Below are positions 7,698 through 14,039 of a stretch of 16,242 nt of DNA, in pieces. Both the position numbers and the translations under genes were made by a program. The notes beneath the pieces are model-generated. The model was not told the origin of the DNA, ran no database searches, and saw only the letters and a list, made by a program, of their open reading frames with translations. The number at the start of each line of letters is the position of its first letter. Within the stretch, counting starts at the first letter, position 1. The stretch comes from CAYWGR01 sp964458015 (GTDB lineage: Bacteria > Planctomycetota > Planctomycetia > Pirellulales > Thermoguttaceae), in the NCBI GenBank assembly GCA_964458015.1, contig CAYWGR010000130.1, forward strand, positions 1-16,242. Reading direction: 5' to 3'.

Positions 7698-8380
7698 GCG
7701 TTTCTTGGGACTCAGTACGATCTGTTAAGATGGGGTAGCGCGCCGGCTTTTGCGCCGCCTTTTCGTCTTTTCGCGCGCCGGAATTTGCGCCACCCTTTGC
7801 GATCGGTTGACGGCTGTCTTCGGAACCCTTTTGGGACGGGTTTGCGCGATCGACTGGACCGCGTCCCTGTGCTGCTGGAACGGCGGTGGACGCCGCTCGT
7901 TTCAGGGGGCCGTTCTCAGCCGAGACAGCCTTCTGAAAGTGGTCCTCGGTCACCTGCCGATAGTGCCGGTTGGCAATGGCTTCGCTATGGCCAAACCAGC
8001 TTTCGCAGACGTGGCCGGGGAACTTGTCAGCGGCGTCGGTCGCTGCCGACGCCCTCATGTTGACCCAGGGCTTCTCCCAAAGCTCCACGCCGGCCCTGGC
8101 AGCCACCTTCCCCAGCCACGTTCGCAGGTTGCTGTCCGGCGTGACGTGCGGGAACAACCGGTCCTCGCCCTCGGCAGCCGCCTCCCACGCTTCCCGCAAG
8201 TACGGAGCCAGTTCCGGGAAGATCGGAACGATCCGCGTGCTTTTTCCATGCCGCTCGGTCTTGGGGGCGTGGACAATGAACCGCTCGCGCTCCCAATTGA
8301 CCTCCGACCAGAGAAGACCAACCAACTCGGACGGAATCCGCAAGCCGGCAAATCGCGCCAAGGCGATCGTCAGTCGCTGC

Positions 8381-8635
8381 GATCGCACAGACATCAAGCT
8401 GTTCATCAAGCTGCCCGACTGGTTTAAGGTGGAGACGCCCATCGGCACCTATAATCCAGACTGGGCCATCGTGAAGCAGGAAGACAACAAGGTCTACCTT
8501 GTTCGTGAAACCAAGGCCACGAAGGATCAACTTGCCCTGCGCGGGGCCGAATGGGAGAAGATTCGTTGCGGGAAAGCTCACTTCGACACCCTGGGCGTGA
8601 GCTTCAAGCACGTGACGAATGCGATGGAGGTGTGA
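8381..8635 (+). pseudogene. C-terminal fragment of a type III restriction enzyme Res subunit
   Basis: About 84 codons ending at TGA 8633-8635. The sequence IKLFIKLPDWFKVETP, then GTYNPDWAIV, then VRETKA and KIRCGKAHF, is the C-terminal nuclease region of type III Res proteins. PD...ExK is visible as NPDW and ETK, so the PD-(D/E)xK nuclease core is present. The SF2 translocase domain (normally several hundred residues) is absent, and no plausible start codon lies at the fragment's left end. It abuts the truncated integrase head to head. The adjacent methyltransferase faces the opposite way and is not in the usual mod-res arrangement. Treated as a remnant; expression is unlikely. Confidence 0.8.
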
Positions 8636-8690
8636 CGAGGGTAGCGTCAGCGATCCACTCGCGGAGGGTGTCAATCAAATCGACGACACA

Positions 8691-9692
8691 TTACGCCGCC
8701 AGACGCCCGCGAGCTATCCGCGCCGTCTTGCTGTCGATCTCGCAAGCGAGCCATCGTCGCCCGAGTTTATTGCACGCGGCTGGCACGGTGCCCGCGCCTG
8801 TAAATGGATCGACCACCAGCGCGTTGGCGTTAGTCAGCTTCTCGATGATGTACTCCACGTCGGTCAACGTCTTTTGCCACTGATGCGAATCCTTCTCTTT
8901 GCCGCCCGACTGAATCATGTCGGTGATCCATTTTGCCGTGCTCTTGCCATTGCTGAACACCACAATGGGGTGCCAAGTGTTCGCAATCTTTTTCGCCTGA
9001 ATCCCACGATGTGGACCGCCGAACCGATCGGCCAACAGCCAATGCCATTGAAGATGCTTCTGCATTGCGTTCAGGACGGCCGGCAAGTGGTACTGTCCAC
9101 AAAAGGCGAGGCATAAGCTGCCCGGCTTGAGTTTCGCCGCCGCCAGTTCTGCCAACTCCTCATATAAGTCGATCCTGTCGTAGGGCGGATCGGTCAGGAA
9201 CAGATCAACCGATCCGTTGGCCAGCTTGTTCCAAAGTTGATTGGCGGGGCCGGTCAGGATGCTGCCGCCCGATGGCGCGCCGAGGGGCGGCTGTTTTTTG
9301 ACCAGTTTTAGCACGCCCGCCGTAGTCAACTCTCGGCCCGTAGCGATGTAGTTCTCGAATTCCTTTTCCCCAACTTCGGCCGCTTGTTGCCATTTACTCG
9401 ACTGGTTGCGCGTGATCCCCAGCTTGCTAAGTCCAATTGTCACCTTGCGCGACAATTGAGGATTGCCCGCCCGAACCATGCCCGCTAGGAGTTGCCCAAT
9501 GCGACGCTCGGCCCGCAGACGGATTGCAGCGCATTGCCTCTCCATAGCAGCCGATTGTTTTGCTTGCCTTGCATAAATCTCCAGGGCTTGCGCCTTGTCG
9601 CGGATCGTCTTGGCCTCATCGACGCTGGCACAGCGGGATATGGCACGGGCGGCGCGGTCGAGCAAGGCTAGAGTATTCATGGGGCACTTCAT
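8691..9692 (-). CDS. Orphan site-specific DNA methyltransferase (beta class, N6A or N4C)
   Basis: 333 residues. The C-terminal half is an amino-methyltransferase: motif IV TDPPYD (167-172) comes before the SAM-binding motif I DPFTGAGT (295-302). This order is that of the beta class, and DPPY indicates methylation of adenine N6 or cytosine N4. The N-terminal part (about 5-130) is helical and charged, with SVDEAKTIRDKAQALEIYARQAK and IRLRAERRIGQLL. This domain, as I recall, recurs in phage and mobile-element proteins. It includes a possible helix-turn-helix around residues 86-103. Two in-frame ATGs (9692 and 9680) are possible starts and neither has a good ribosome-binding site. No intact cognate endonuclease is nearby; the Res fragment 56 nt beyond its stop faces the other way. 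It may serve a mobile element in protection against host restriction, or in regulation. Confidence 0.88.
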   Translation of the reverse strand: MKCPMNTLALLDRAARAISRCASVDEAKTIRDKAQALEIYARQAKQSAAMERQCAAIRLRAERRIGQLLAGMVRAGNPQLSRKVTIGLSKLGITRNQSSKWQQAAEVGEKEFENYIATGRELTTAGVLKLVKKQPPLGAPSGGSILTGPANQLWNKLANGSVDLFLTDPPYDRIDLYEELAELAAAKLKPGSLCLAFCGQYHLPAVLNAMQKHLQWHWLLADRFGGPHRGIQAKKIANTWHPIVVFSNGKSTAKWITDMIQSGGKEKDSHQWQKTLTDVEYIIEKLTNANALVVDPFTGAGTVPAACNKLGRRWLACEIDSKTARIARGRLAA

Positions 9693-10098
9693 CCGTGGCT
9701 TTGTTCCGGCGCGGTATCATGGCCGCCAAAATCACCGGCCGCCAGGATCAAGCTGCTGACTCAGCCCTGGTCAGATGCACCACGCCTGTTTGATGTGGGC
9801 AAACGCTTCGGGATGTTATCGCATGGCTTGAACAAGACCGCCTCGTCCCAGATTTCCCTCTGGGCAGAGTGGACTTAATATGAGGATTCCGATAGCACTA
9901 GCATCGGCAGGTCCAGACCGAAAACTTTAGCTCTAAGAATGACGTAAACCATTGTGGAGGAAGTAGTTGAGGTTGCGCCAGCATTGTCCCCCCACAACCA
10001 AAAATGCTGGCGTTCCCTCACCTGTGGAGACCGCCTGCCGCCGGCCGGTCGCCAGGGTTGGGGCAGAAACCGAGGCAACACGGGCCGGGGCAGACGTT
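9693..10098. other. Gene-poor stretch with inverted repeats
   Basis: 406 nt with no convincing gene. The short open frames here have low-complexity or improbable translations. It holds a small hairpin at 9849-9866 (CCCAGA/TCTGGG, 6-nt loop) and a stronger palindrome at 9976-10012, listed separately. Close to the methyltransferase start an 8-bp direct repeat GGCCGCCA occurs twice within about 25 nt (around 9720-9745). It may contain the methyltransferase promoter and leader, but no clear -35/-10 pair was seen. Confidence 0.5.
9976..10012. repeat. Perfect 10-bp inverted repeat with 17-nt loop
   Basis: CGCCAGCATT at 9976-9985 is exactly complementary to AATGCTGGCG at 10003-10012. The loop is asymmetric, with a C-run (G-run on the minus strand). 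No T-run follows on either strand, so it is not a terminator. It could be an operator, a recombinase or replication hairpin, or part of a small RNA. Confidence 0.6.
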
Positions 10099-10275
10099 TT
10101 ATTGATCGGATTCGGGCGGGAATACATCGCCCGGATACAAATGGCGGTCGGGCAGGAGCCGTTCGATTTCGACGAGCCGCTGGTCAATCGTGTTGGATTG
10201 CACGTCAAGTTCGTGCGCCAACCTTCGCAGTCGCTCGTATTCTCGAATGAGCTTGGTTCTTTCCTCGCGGTCCAT
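10099..10275 (-). CDS. Small charged coiled-coil-like protein
   Basis: 58 residues from ATG 10275. An AGGAG ribosome-binding site lies 9 nt upstream. An ATG 18 nt further upstream overlaps that site, so the shorter form is preferred. Residues about 2-46 are rich in Arg, Glu, Lys and Leu with heptad-like spacing (REERTKLIREYERLRRL..., TIDQRLVEIERLL), indicating a long amphipathic helix or coiled coil. The C-terminus is Pro/Asp-rich. No family recognised. It is preceded by a structured leader with a terminator-like hairpin. Coding is supported by the ribosome-binding site and composition only. Confidence 0.55.
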   Translation of the reverse strand: MDREERTKLIREYERLRRLAHELDVQSNTIDQRLVEIERLLPDRHLYPGDVFPPESDQ

Positions 10276-10295
10276 GTTCGCCCGCTCCTGCAAAA

Positions 10296-10318
10296 CAAAA
10301 AACGGAACGCCGTTCCGG
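10296..10318 (-). terminator. Intrinsic terminator or attenuator ahead of the 58-residue gene
   Basis: On the minus strand CGGAAC (10317-10312), loop GGC, GTTCCG (10308-10303) is followed at once by six T, then GTTTT. That is a compact Rho-independent terminator, 20-odd nt before the ATG at 10275. It may end the MNT-HEPN transcript or act as an attenuator, since an upstream segment can pair with its 3' half. Confidence 0.65.
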
Positions 10319-10345
10319 CTACTCTACCAACCTCCGCGAAGAGGC

Positions 10346-10408
10346 ACAGACGAATAGCGCTAGACCGGCGTTCCGCATTGCAGAACGGGTTCTGACTGCT
10401 TCGTCTGT
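10346..10408 (-). promoter_or_regulatory. Candidate attenuator leader: long stem and anti-terminator segment
   Basis: On the minus strand a 9-bp stem (10408-10400 with 10354-10346) encloses a hairpin (10394-10381, CAGAAC/GTTCTG) and the segment CGGAACGCC (10375-10367). That segment is a perfect 9-nt complement of GGCGTTCCG (10311-10303), the 3' half and loop of the downstream terminator hairpin. Pairing it would break the terminator. The layout is that of a transcription attenuator controlling the 58-residue gene. It is inferred from base pairing by eye only. Confidence 0.35.
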
Positions 10409-10474
10409 TCAAGGACCTTGCGATCCAGGTTCGCGGTTTTGGCAGAAGCAGTAGTTTCTGATGCGATAGCGCAT
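10409..10474 (-). CDS. Possible 21-residue leader peptide
   Basis: ATG at 10474 opens a 21-codon frame beginning MRYRIRNYCFC. Its TGA stop (10411-10409) directly abuts the 5' arm of the 9-bp leader stem. The ATG lies inside a perfect 8-bp hairpin (10477-10458) and has no close ribosome-binding site. The nearest AGGAGG is about 28 nt upstream. It may be a leader peptide or a chance frame; composition (two Cys, several Arg) gives no clear regulatory codon run. Confidence 0.2.
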   Translation of the reverse strand: MRYRIRNYCFCQNREPGSQGP

Positions 10475-10477
10475 CAG
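10458..10477. repeat. Perfect 8-bp hairpin
   Basis: CTGATGCG (10458-10465), loop ATAG, CGCATCAG (10470-10477). It is perfectly paired with a 4-nt loop. No T-run follows on either strand. It could be an operator-like palindrome or an RNA hairpin in the leader. Confidence 0.6.
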
Positions 10478-10605
10478 TTCAGATTGTCGATCAGGATTCT
10501 ACCTCCTATTGGATTGATTGGCAATATGGGCCGCCGGGAAATGCAATCCCGCTCGCCCGCCGCTAGAAAACCGGACGATTCAAACATCCCGCCGGCCACC
10601 GTGCG

Positions 10606-11459
10606 CTACGCCATGCCGGCGATCTTCTCTTCGCAAATCCGCTTGGTTAGCTCTNNNNNNNNNNTTCTTCGTTCGTAATCACGTAGTCGCGTTTGTATCG
10701 GGCGTCGATATATGCCTTTTGCAGCAGGTCGAAGCAATGCTTCTGCTGCTGGGTTGCCCGAGGAAAGACCGTGAAGAAATCGGGGTGCAGATTGCTGGCA
10801 TGGCGATCGAGCTTCTCGATGTCGTGCATCTTCGGCTTGTATCGCGTGAAGGTCAGGATGATCGCGTGATAGAAGCGTTCAGTCGCTTGATGGAGTTCAA
10901 AAGCGGCCTTGTTGGTGTCACCTCTATCAAGGGCGTGCTGAAAATCAATGAGGAAGCTGACGGCACTCGGATACCAGTGCTCAAAATCCTCGCGAGCGTA
11001 TTTCTGATACTCGGCTGGCGAAAGAGGACATGCCTCGGCCAGTGTGTGACGGCCGCTGTCGAACAACAGCACGCCATCATTCTTGATGTCGGTGAAAAAG
11101 TAATTGCCTCGTTGAAGGTCGTTGTTCAGATGTTCGATGTCTTCGACAATTATCGTTGAACTCGGCCGATCGAGTCCCTGCCGACGCAATCGCCGGCCAA
11201 TCGCATCGCATAGGCGAAACTCGCCATCCACGGTGGCGCTGGCGCGATCCTCCGTCACGACGAGCAAATCGAAGTCACTTTCGTAACTGTAGAGTGTATT
11301 GTCCTCGACATAATGATCGTTGACCGACGTACCACGCGCATAGGACCCGAAAAGGATCAGCATGGCCAAGTCGCTGCCGACCAACTCACGGATCACGTCT
11401 GTGATAGCGGTAAGCTGCGCGGCGACGTGCTCGGATTGTCTCGGAAGCGATGTTTTCAT
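10606..11459 (-). CDS. Nucleotidyltransferase-HEPN (MNT-HEPN) fusion protein, split by an assembly gap
   Basis: N-terminal minimal nucleotidyltransferase domain: GSYARG (38-43) and SDFD with D62 and D64, the metal-binding pair. A C-terminal HEPN domain (about 150-265 onward) has the RYKPKMHD motif (R206-H212, an Rx5H pattern seen in HEPN RNases). MNT and HEPN proteins often form toxin-antitoxin pairs in which MNT adenylylates HEPN; here both are in one chain. The gene crosses the N run at 10655-10664. Before the gap the protein ends YVITNEE. After it, a frame reading ELTKRICEEKIAGMA ends in TAG at 10606-10608 and fits the expected C-terminus. The two sides are not in phase across ten N, so the gap length is nominal. 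ATG 11459 is chosen over a TTG seven codons upstream. No strong ribosome-binding site. Confidence 0.82.
10655..10664. other. Assembly gap (ten N)
   Basis: Ten undetermined bases. The reading frames of the gene on either side disagree across exactly 10 nt, so the true missing length is different. The scaffold join appears correct because both sides look like the same protein. Confidence 0.95.
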
Positions 11460-11718
11460 GGAATACCGGTCAAAGCCCAACGGGGCAGCGATGGCTCAAT
11501 GTCTTGGAAATTGTCGTGGCACCACACACCATTGTGCAATCAACGAAGACATCTCGCAAGAGGGGTGGGCAGCCAATCCTATTGTGCGACATGATCGTTG
11601 TTTTCTCTGGACATACCTGTGCCTTTGAATTCAGGCCGCGAACCGTATTTTCCCTCTCCATTGGCCTGATTAAAATGCGGCAGCTTGCCTACCGCACTCG
11701 TCCCGCCAACTGTATCGG

Positions 11719-12135
11719 TCATTCGTTGCTGTCTGTCCCATATGCCTCTCGCTCGAACGGGTTGTCGCGGTATGGTCTCCGGCGCATCAACCAAAGGGCT
11801 AGTGAGCAACCAAGATACGCAGGTCCCATCAACAGCCCCCAGCGCTCAAATTGGCGAACGTGGACCATTTCGTGATCGCGTGAAATGTCCAGCGAAGCGT
11901 CGGTTTGCCCCAGAATCGTATGGCCCAAGGTAAACGCCAACGTGAATTGCCCAGTGGGAAACCGTTGTAGGAGCCACTTCACGCCGCCGCCGTAGAACTC
12001 GATTGTGCGTTCGCGAATGCGAGCATGACCGCCTGTGCAAAGGCCGACCATGCCAAGAATCAGCCCGAGAAACGTGTAGGGCGAAGCCCAGAGCATGGCG
12101 AGGAAACGAAGCGATAGTACAACTAAAGTTCGCAT
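11719..12135 (-). CDS. Small membrane protein with HExxH metalloprotease-like motif
   Basis: 138 residues. Hydrophobic segments lie at about 5-33 (possibly a hairpin or one long helix) and 101-117. The motif HEMVH (88-92) within DHEMVHVRQFERWG, followed by NPFEREAY (125-132) that could give a third Glu ligand, is the pattern of gluzincin-type zinc metalloproteases at very small size. I recall similar short proteins ending NPFE.EA in many bacteria, without assigned function. ATG at 12135 begins 7 nt after the stop of the next upstream small gene, so the two are likely co-transcribed. Enzyme activity is inferred from the motif only. Confidence 0.75.
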   Translation of the reverse strand: MRTLVVLSLRFLAMLWASPYTFLGLILGMVGLCTGGHARIRERTIEFYGGGVKWLLQRFPTGQFTLAFTLGHTILGQTDASLDISRDHEMVHVRQFERWGLLMGPAYLGCSLALWLMRRRPYRDNPFEREAYGTDSNE

Positions 12136-12142
12136 GTTGATT

Positions 12143-12373
12143 TCAACCGAGACTTTCCTTACCCGGTGATATGTCTAGTATTTCGATTTTCTGGGCCTTT
12201 AGCTTTTCAACGTAGGGCCAGACAAACGAGCGAAACTCCGCCCTCGACCTGTCCGATGGTCCCACAATCACATGCCTCGTATTCCCAATCGTGTCGATAC
12301 CGCACCCCAGCCATCCGTATGCTATCCTGCAATTCTTTATTGGGTGCATCAAATCAGGGTTGAACTGTGCCAC
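12143..12373 (-). CDS. Small hypothetical protein
   Basis: 76 residues from GTG 12373, or 68 from ATG 12349. No family recognised. The sequence is mixed alpha/beta in character, with two Cys and a well-behaved composition (VIVGPSDRSRAEFRSFVWPYVEKLKAQKI in the middle). It ends 7 nt before the HExxH gene, suggesting a two-gene unit. Neither start has a clear ribosome-binding site. It could be a partner or regulator of the HExxH protein; that is only positional inference. Confidence 0.5.
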   Translation of the reverse strand: MAQFNPDLMHPIKNCRIAYGWLGCGIDTIGNTRHVIVGPSDRSRAEFRSFVWPYVEKLKAQKIEILDISPGKESLG

Positions 12374-12462
12374 TTGCAGTCTACCATCTACTAATGTCGC
12401 TGACTATAATGGGCAACCACTCGTGTTCGCCGAAGAACAGCAATCATATCAATAGACATCAC

Positions 12463-13155
12463 ATGAAATGCCCCTCGCCATTTTCCCCAAACCACACTCT
12501 CTTGCAAGCGGTTGTCAATCGCCTTGCCGGAGAGCGTCGCATTTTCTGGTTGCTTGGAGCTTCTTGTACGGGCAAGACAATCGTCAGCAAGCGCCTGGCG
12601 GCGTCAAACAACGTGGCCCTCTGCGACATGGATGCCCGCATATTTGGTGATTATGTCGGCAAGTACACCGAGACTGCGCATCCGGCTTCTTGTGCATGGT
12701 TGAAGCGGGCGGACGCTTTGCAGTGGGCGTTGTCGCTTTCATGGGATGAGTTCACTCGTCTTAACGAGGCGACCAATGTCGAGATTCTCGATCTGTTTTC
12801 CCAGGAAGTGCAGGCATCCACCGAGACCAGGCCGATTGTGGTTGACGGTGGGCTGTCGCATCCCTATTTGCTAACGCAAGTGGTGCCCGTGGGCAATTTA
12901 CTGTGCATACAACGCGACGAAGCCGCGCGGGCCGCTACATGGGAATGCGACGAGAACAAGTTACAGATGAGGGATATGGTCCTGGCGTTGCCCGACGGTC
13001 GGAACCTGTGGGATACTTTCCGGCATTTTGACCGGATGATTGCCAGGACGATGGAAGACCAATGCCGGCAGGCTGGAATCCGATTTGTCGAGGCCATTGA
13101 GGAGCCGTCGATGGATCGCGCGGCGGTGTCGATTGTCCAAGCGTGGAACCTTTAG
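12463..13155 (+). CDS. P-loop NTPase, kinase-like, unknown substrate
   Basis: 230 residues from ATG 12463. Walker A GASCTGKT (32-39) follows a hydrophobic strand (IFWLL). A kinase-like DMDARIFGDY (55-64) comes next, where relatives of shikimate, gluconate and nucleoside kinases bind substrate, then VVDGG (127-130) as a Walker B-like strand. Size and layout fit a small-molecule or nucleotide kinase. The frame is open to 12367, but the extra residues are unlike a kinase N-terminus. It is divergent from the small gene at 12373. Its stop overlaps, tail to tail, the stop of the next gene by 3 nt. It is the only plus-strand gene in this part of the island. Confidence 0.75.
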   Translation: MKCPSPFSPNHTLLQAVVNRLAGERRIFWLLGASCTGKTIVSKRLAASNNVALCDMDARIFGDYVGKYTETAHPASCAWLKRADALQWALSLSWDEFTRLNEATNVEILDLFSQEVQASTETRPIVVDGGLSHPYLLTQVVPVGNLLCIQRDEAARAATWECDENKLQMRDMVLALPDGRNLWDTFRHFDRMIARTMEDQCRQAGIRFVEAIEEPSMDRAAVSIVQAWNL

Positions 13156-14039
13156 GAACTGCCGGCAAGCACTCTCAGCCGATCGCTTCGCTGCTGGATG
13201 GCCGTTTCGTGTTGTTCATCGGAATAACTCGGGTCTTTTAGCTCTCGCCATGTCGCACACGGCATGTCCTGGCAGAAGCCGCAGTGCTTCAACTGTTTGT
13301 CCATGACAACGCAACGGTAGATCGGACAGATGTCGGTGGAGATGTATTGCGTCCACCACACCCTGCCTGCAATTGCCGAGCAACCGGCGCATTGCAGGCT
13401 CTTGAAATGCTCGCACAACGCACAATCGCAGCCACAGACCGACAGTATTGCCGGTTTCCAATCAGTCAACACGCCTGTTTCGTGCGTTTGCTGCCACTTG
13501 CGCCATTGATCGGGCGTGCGGACACCGCCTTCGATGACCGCTCGATAGAGATCGACCGATAGGAACATGGGCAGTTCGCCCGCCGCCCGCGCTTCCTTCA
13601 ACGTGAGAATCGCCATGCGAGTTTCCGGCGTCAGGGCGGCTTTCATGGGCTGTACGAAGTGCTCGCCGCGCGGCAGCGCGTAATCCTCGGGAGCCGACCA
13701 CATATCGACCTTCCAGTCGATGCCGGCCTCGTCACAGTAGTGCAACTGCCAATACAGCGCCTTGTCGGGCGTGTTCAAGGCGTTGATGAACTGGGCCGAC
13801 GTGACGCGCGGATTCATGGCGCACTCGGAAATCACCTGAAACCCATGTTCGATTTTCAAATCGGGACAGTAGATTTCCATGTCGATGTCGGGCGCGACCG
13901 CTACATCAATCGCCAGCGCCCCGACCAGCACCGGCCGACCGAATCGGCGCCATCGGTTCATCAGGTCGAGATCGTGCAGAATTGCCTCGGCCGTGTGACG
14001 CCGCTGTTCTGATCGTTGAATTACGTCTGAGGATGTCAT
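13152..14039 (-). CDS. Nucleotidyltransferase-like domain fused to DUF3795 Cys-rich domain
   Basis: 295 residues. The first 180 or so look like a nucleotidyltransferase fold: VGALAIDVAVAPDIDMEIY (39-57) has the G...DxD pattern (D51, D53), with a third acidic residue at D112 in KVDMW. Residues about 200-290 form a DUF3795 domain with cysteines at 202, 204, 206, 209, 217, 220, 238, 243, 253, 256 and 261, ending in the typical DPSYSDEQHETAIQQRSDRL. This suggests a metal or iron-sulfur site. ATG 14039 overlaps the stop of the GrpB gene as ATGA and has AAGGAG 5 nt upstream, so translation is coupled. A longer TTG start at 14120 would lie inside the upstream gene and is rejected. Biochemical role unknown. 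Confidence 0.8.
   Translation of the reverse strand: MTSSDVIQRSEQRRHTAEAILHDLDLMNRWRRFGRPVLVGALAIDVAVAPDIDMEIYCPDLKIEHGFQVISECAMNPRVTSAQFINALNTPDKALYWQLHYCDEAGIDWKVDMWSAPEDYALPRGEHFVQPMKAALTPETRMAILTLKEARAAGELPMFLSVDLYRAVIEGGVRTPDQWRKWQQTHETGVLTDWKPAILSVCGCDCALCEHFKSLQCAGCSAIAGRVWWTQYISTDICPIYRCVVMDKQLKHCGFCQDMPCATWRELKDPSYSDEQHETAIQQRSDRLRVLAGSS

Larger units (their letters stand above)
7573..8377 (-). pseudogene. 5'-truncated tyrosine recombinase (planctomycete-type integrase)
   Basis: Only the catalytic domain remains. The recognisable part starts near RLTIALARFAGLR and includes the box I Arg in GLRIPSE, the beta-hairpin Lys in PKTERHGK, WVNMRAS with Asn in place of the common His and the second catalytic Arg, the WFGHS motif, and the nucleophile Tyr in ANRHYRQVTEDHF. 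Asn for His is, as I recall, usual in planctomycete integrases, so the active site itself looks intact. The core-binding and arm-binding N-terminal domains are missing. At about 8377 the frame runs into the antisense of a restriction-gene fragment. The open frame continues to 8448 but those residues are not integrase. The tail is long and low in complexity. Its last 17 codons are the antisense of tRNA-Glu. Probably inactive without its DNA-binding domains. Confidence 0.85.
10276..10605. other. Intergenic region dense in hairpins
   Basis: 330 nt between the end of the MNT-HEPN gene and the 58-residue gene, both on the minus strand. In minus-strand order it holds: an AGGAGG motif (about 10507-10501) without a start codon at usual distance; a perfect 8-bp hairpin (10477-10458); a 21-codon open frame (10474-10409); and the attenuator-like set of pairings at 10408-10296. 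Only the listed elements are supported; no larger gene is seen. Confidence 0.5.

Noticed and set aside
7970..8380. Plus-strand frame leading into the Res fragment, which could suggest a 221-residue protein
   Set aside because: The first part is the antisense of the integrase catalytic domain and has no homology of its own; only codons after about 8381 are Res.
8381..9692. An intact restriction-modification pair
   Set aside because: The Res gene lacks its translocase and start, and the methyltransferase faces the opposite way and is not a type III Mod by layout.
9875..10081. 68-residue minus-strand frame
   Set aside because: Pro/Arg/Ser-rich, no ribosome-binding site, covers the palindrome; looks non-coding.
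10296..10408. Integron attC site
   Set aside because: The paired arms lack the RYYYAAC/GTTRRRY core boxes, and the array genes are not all in one orientation with such sites between them.
11460..11718. Short open frames between the MNT-HEPN and HExxH genes
   Set aside because: Several overlapping frames on both strands with ordinary shadow composition and no start signals; treated as intergenic.
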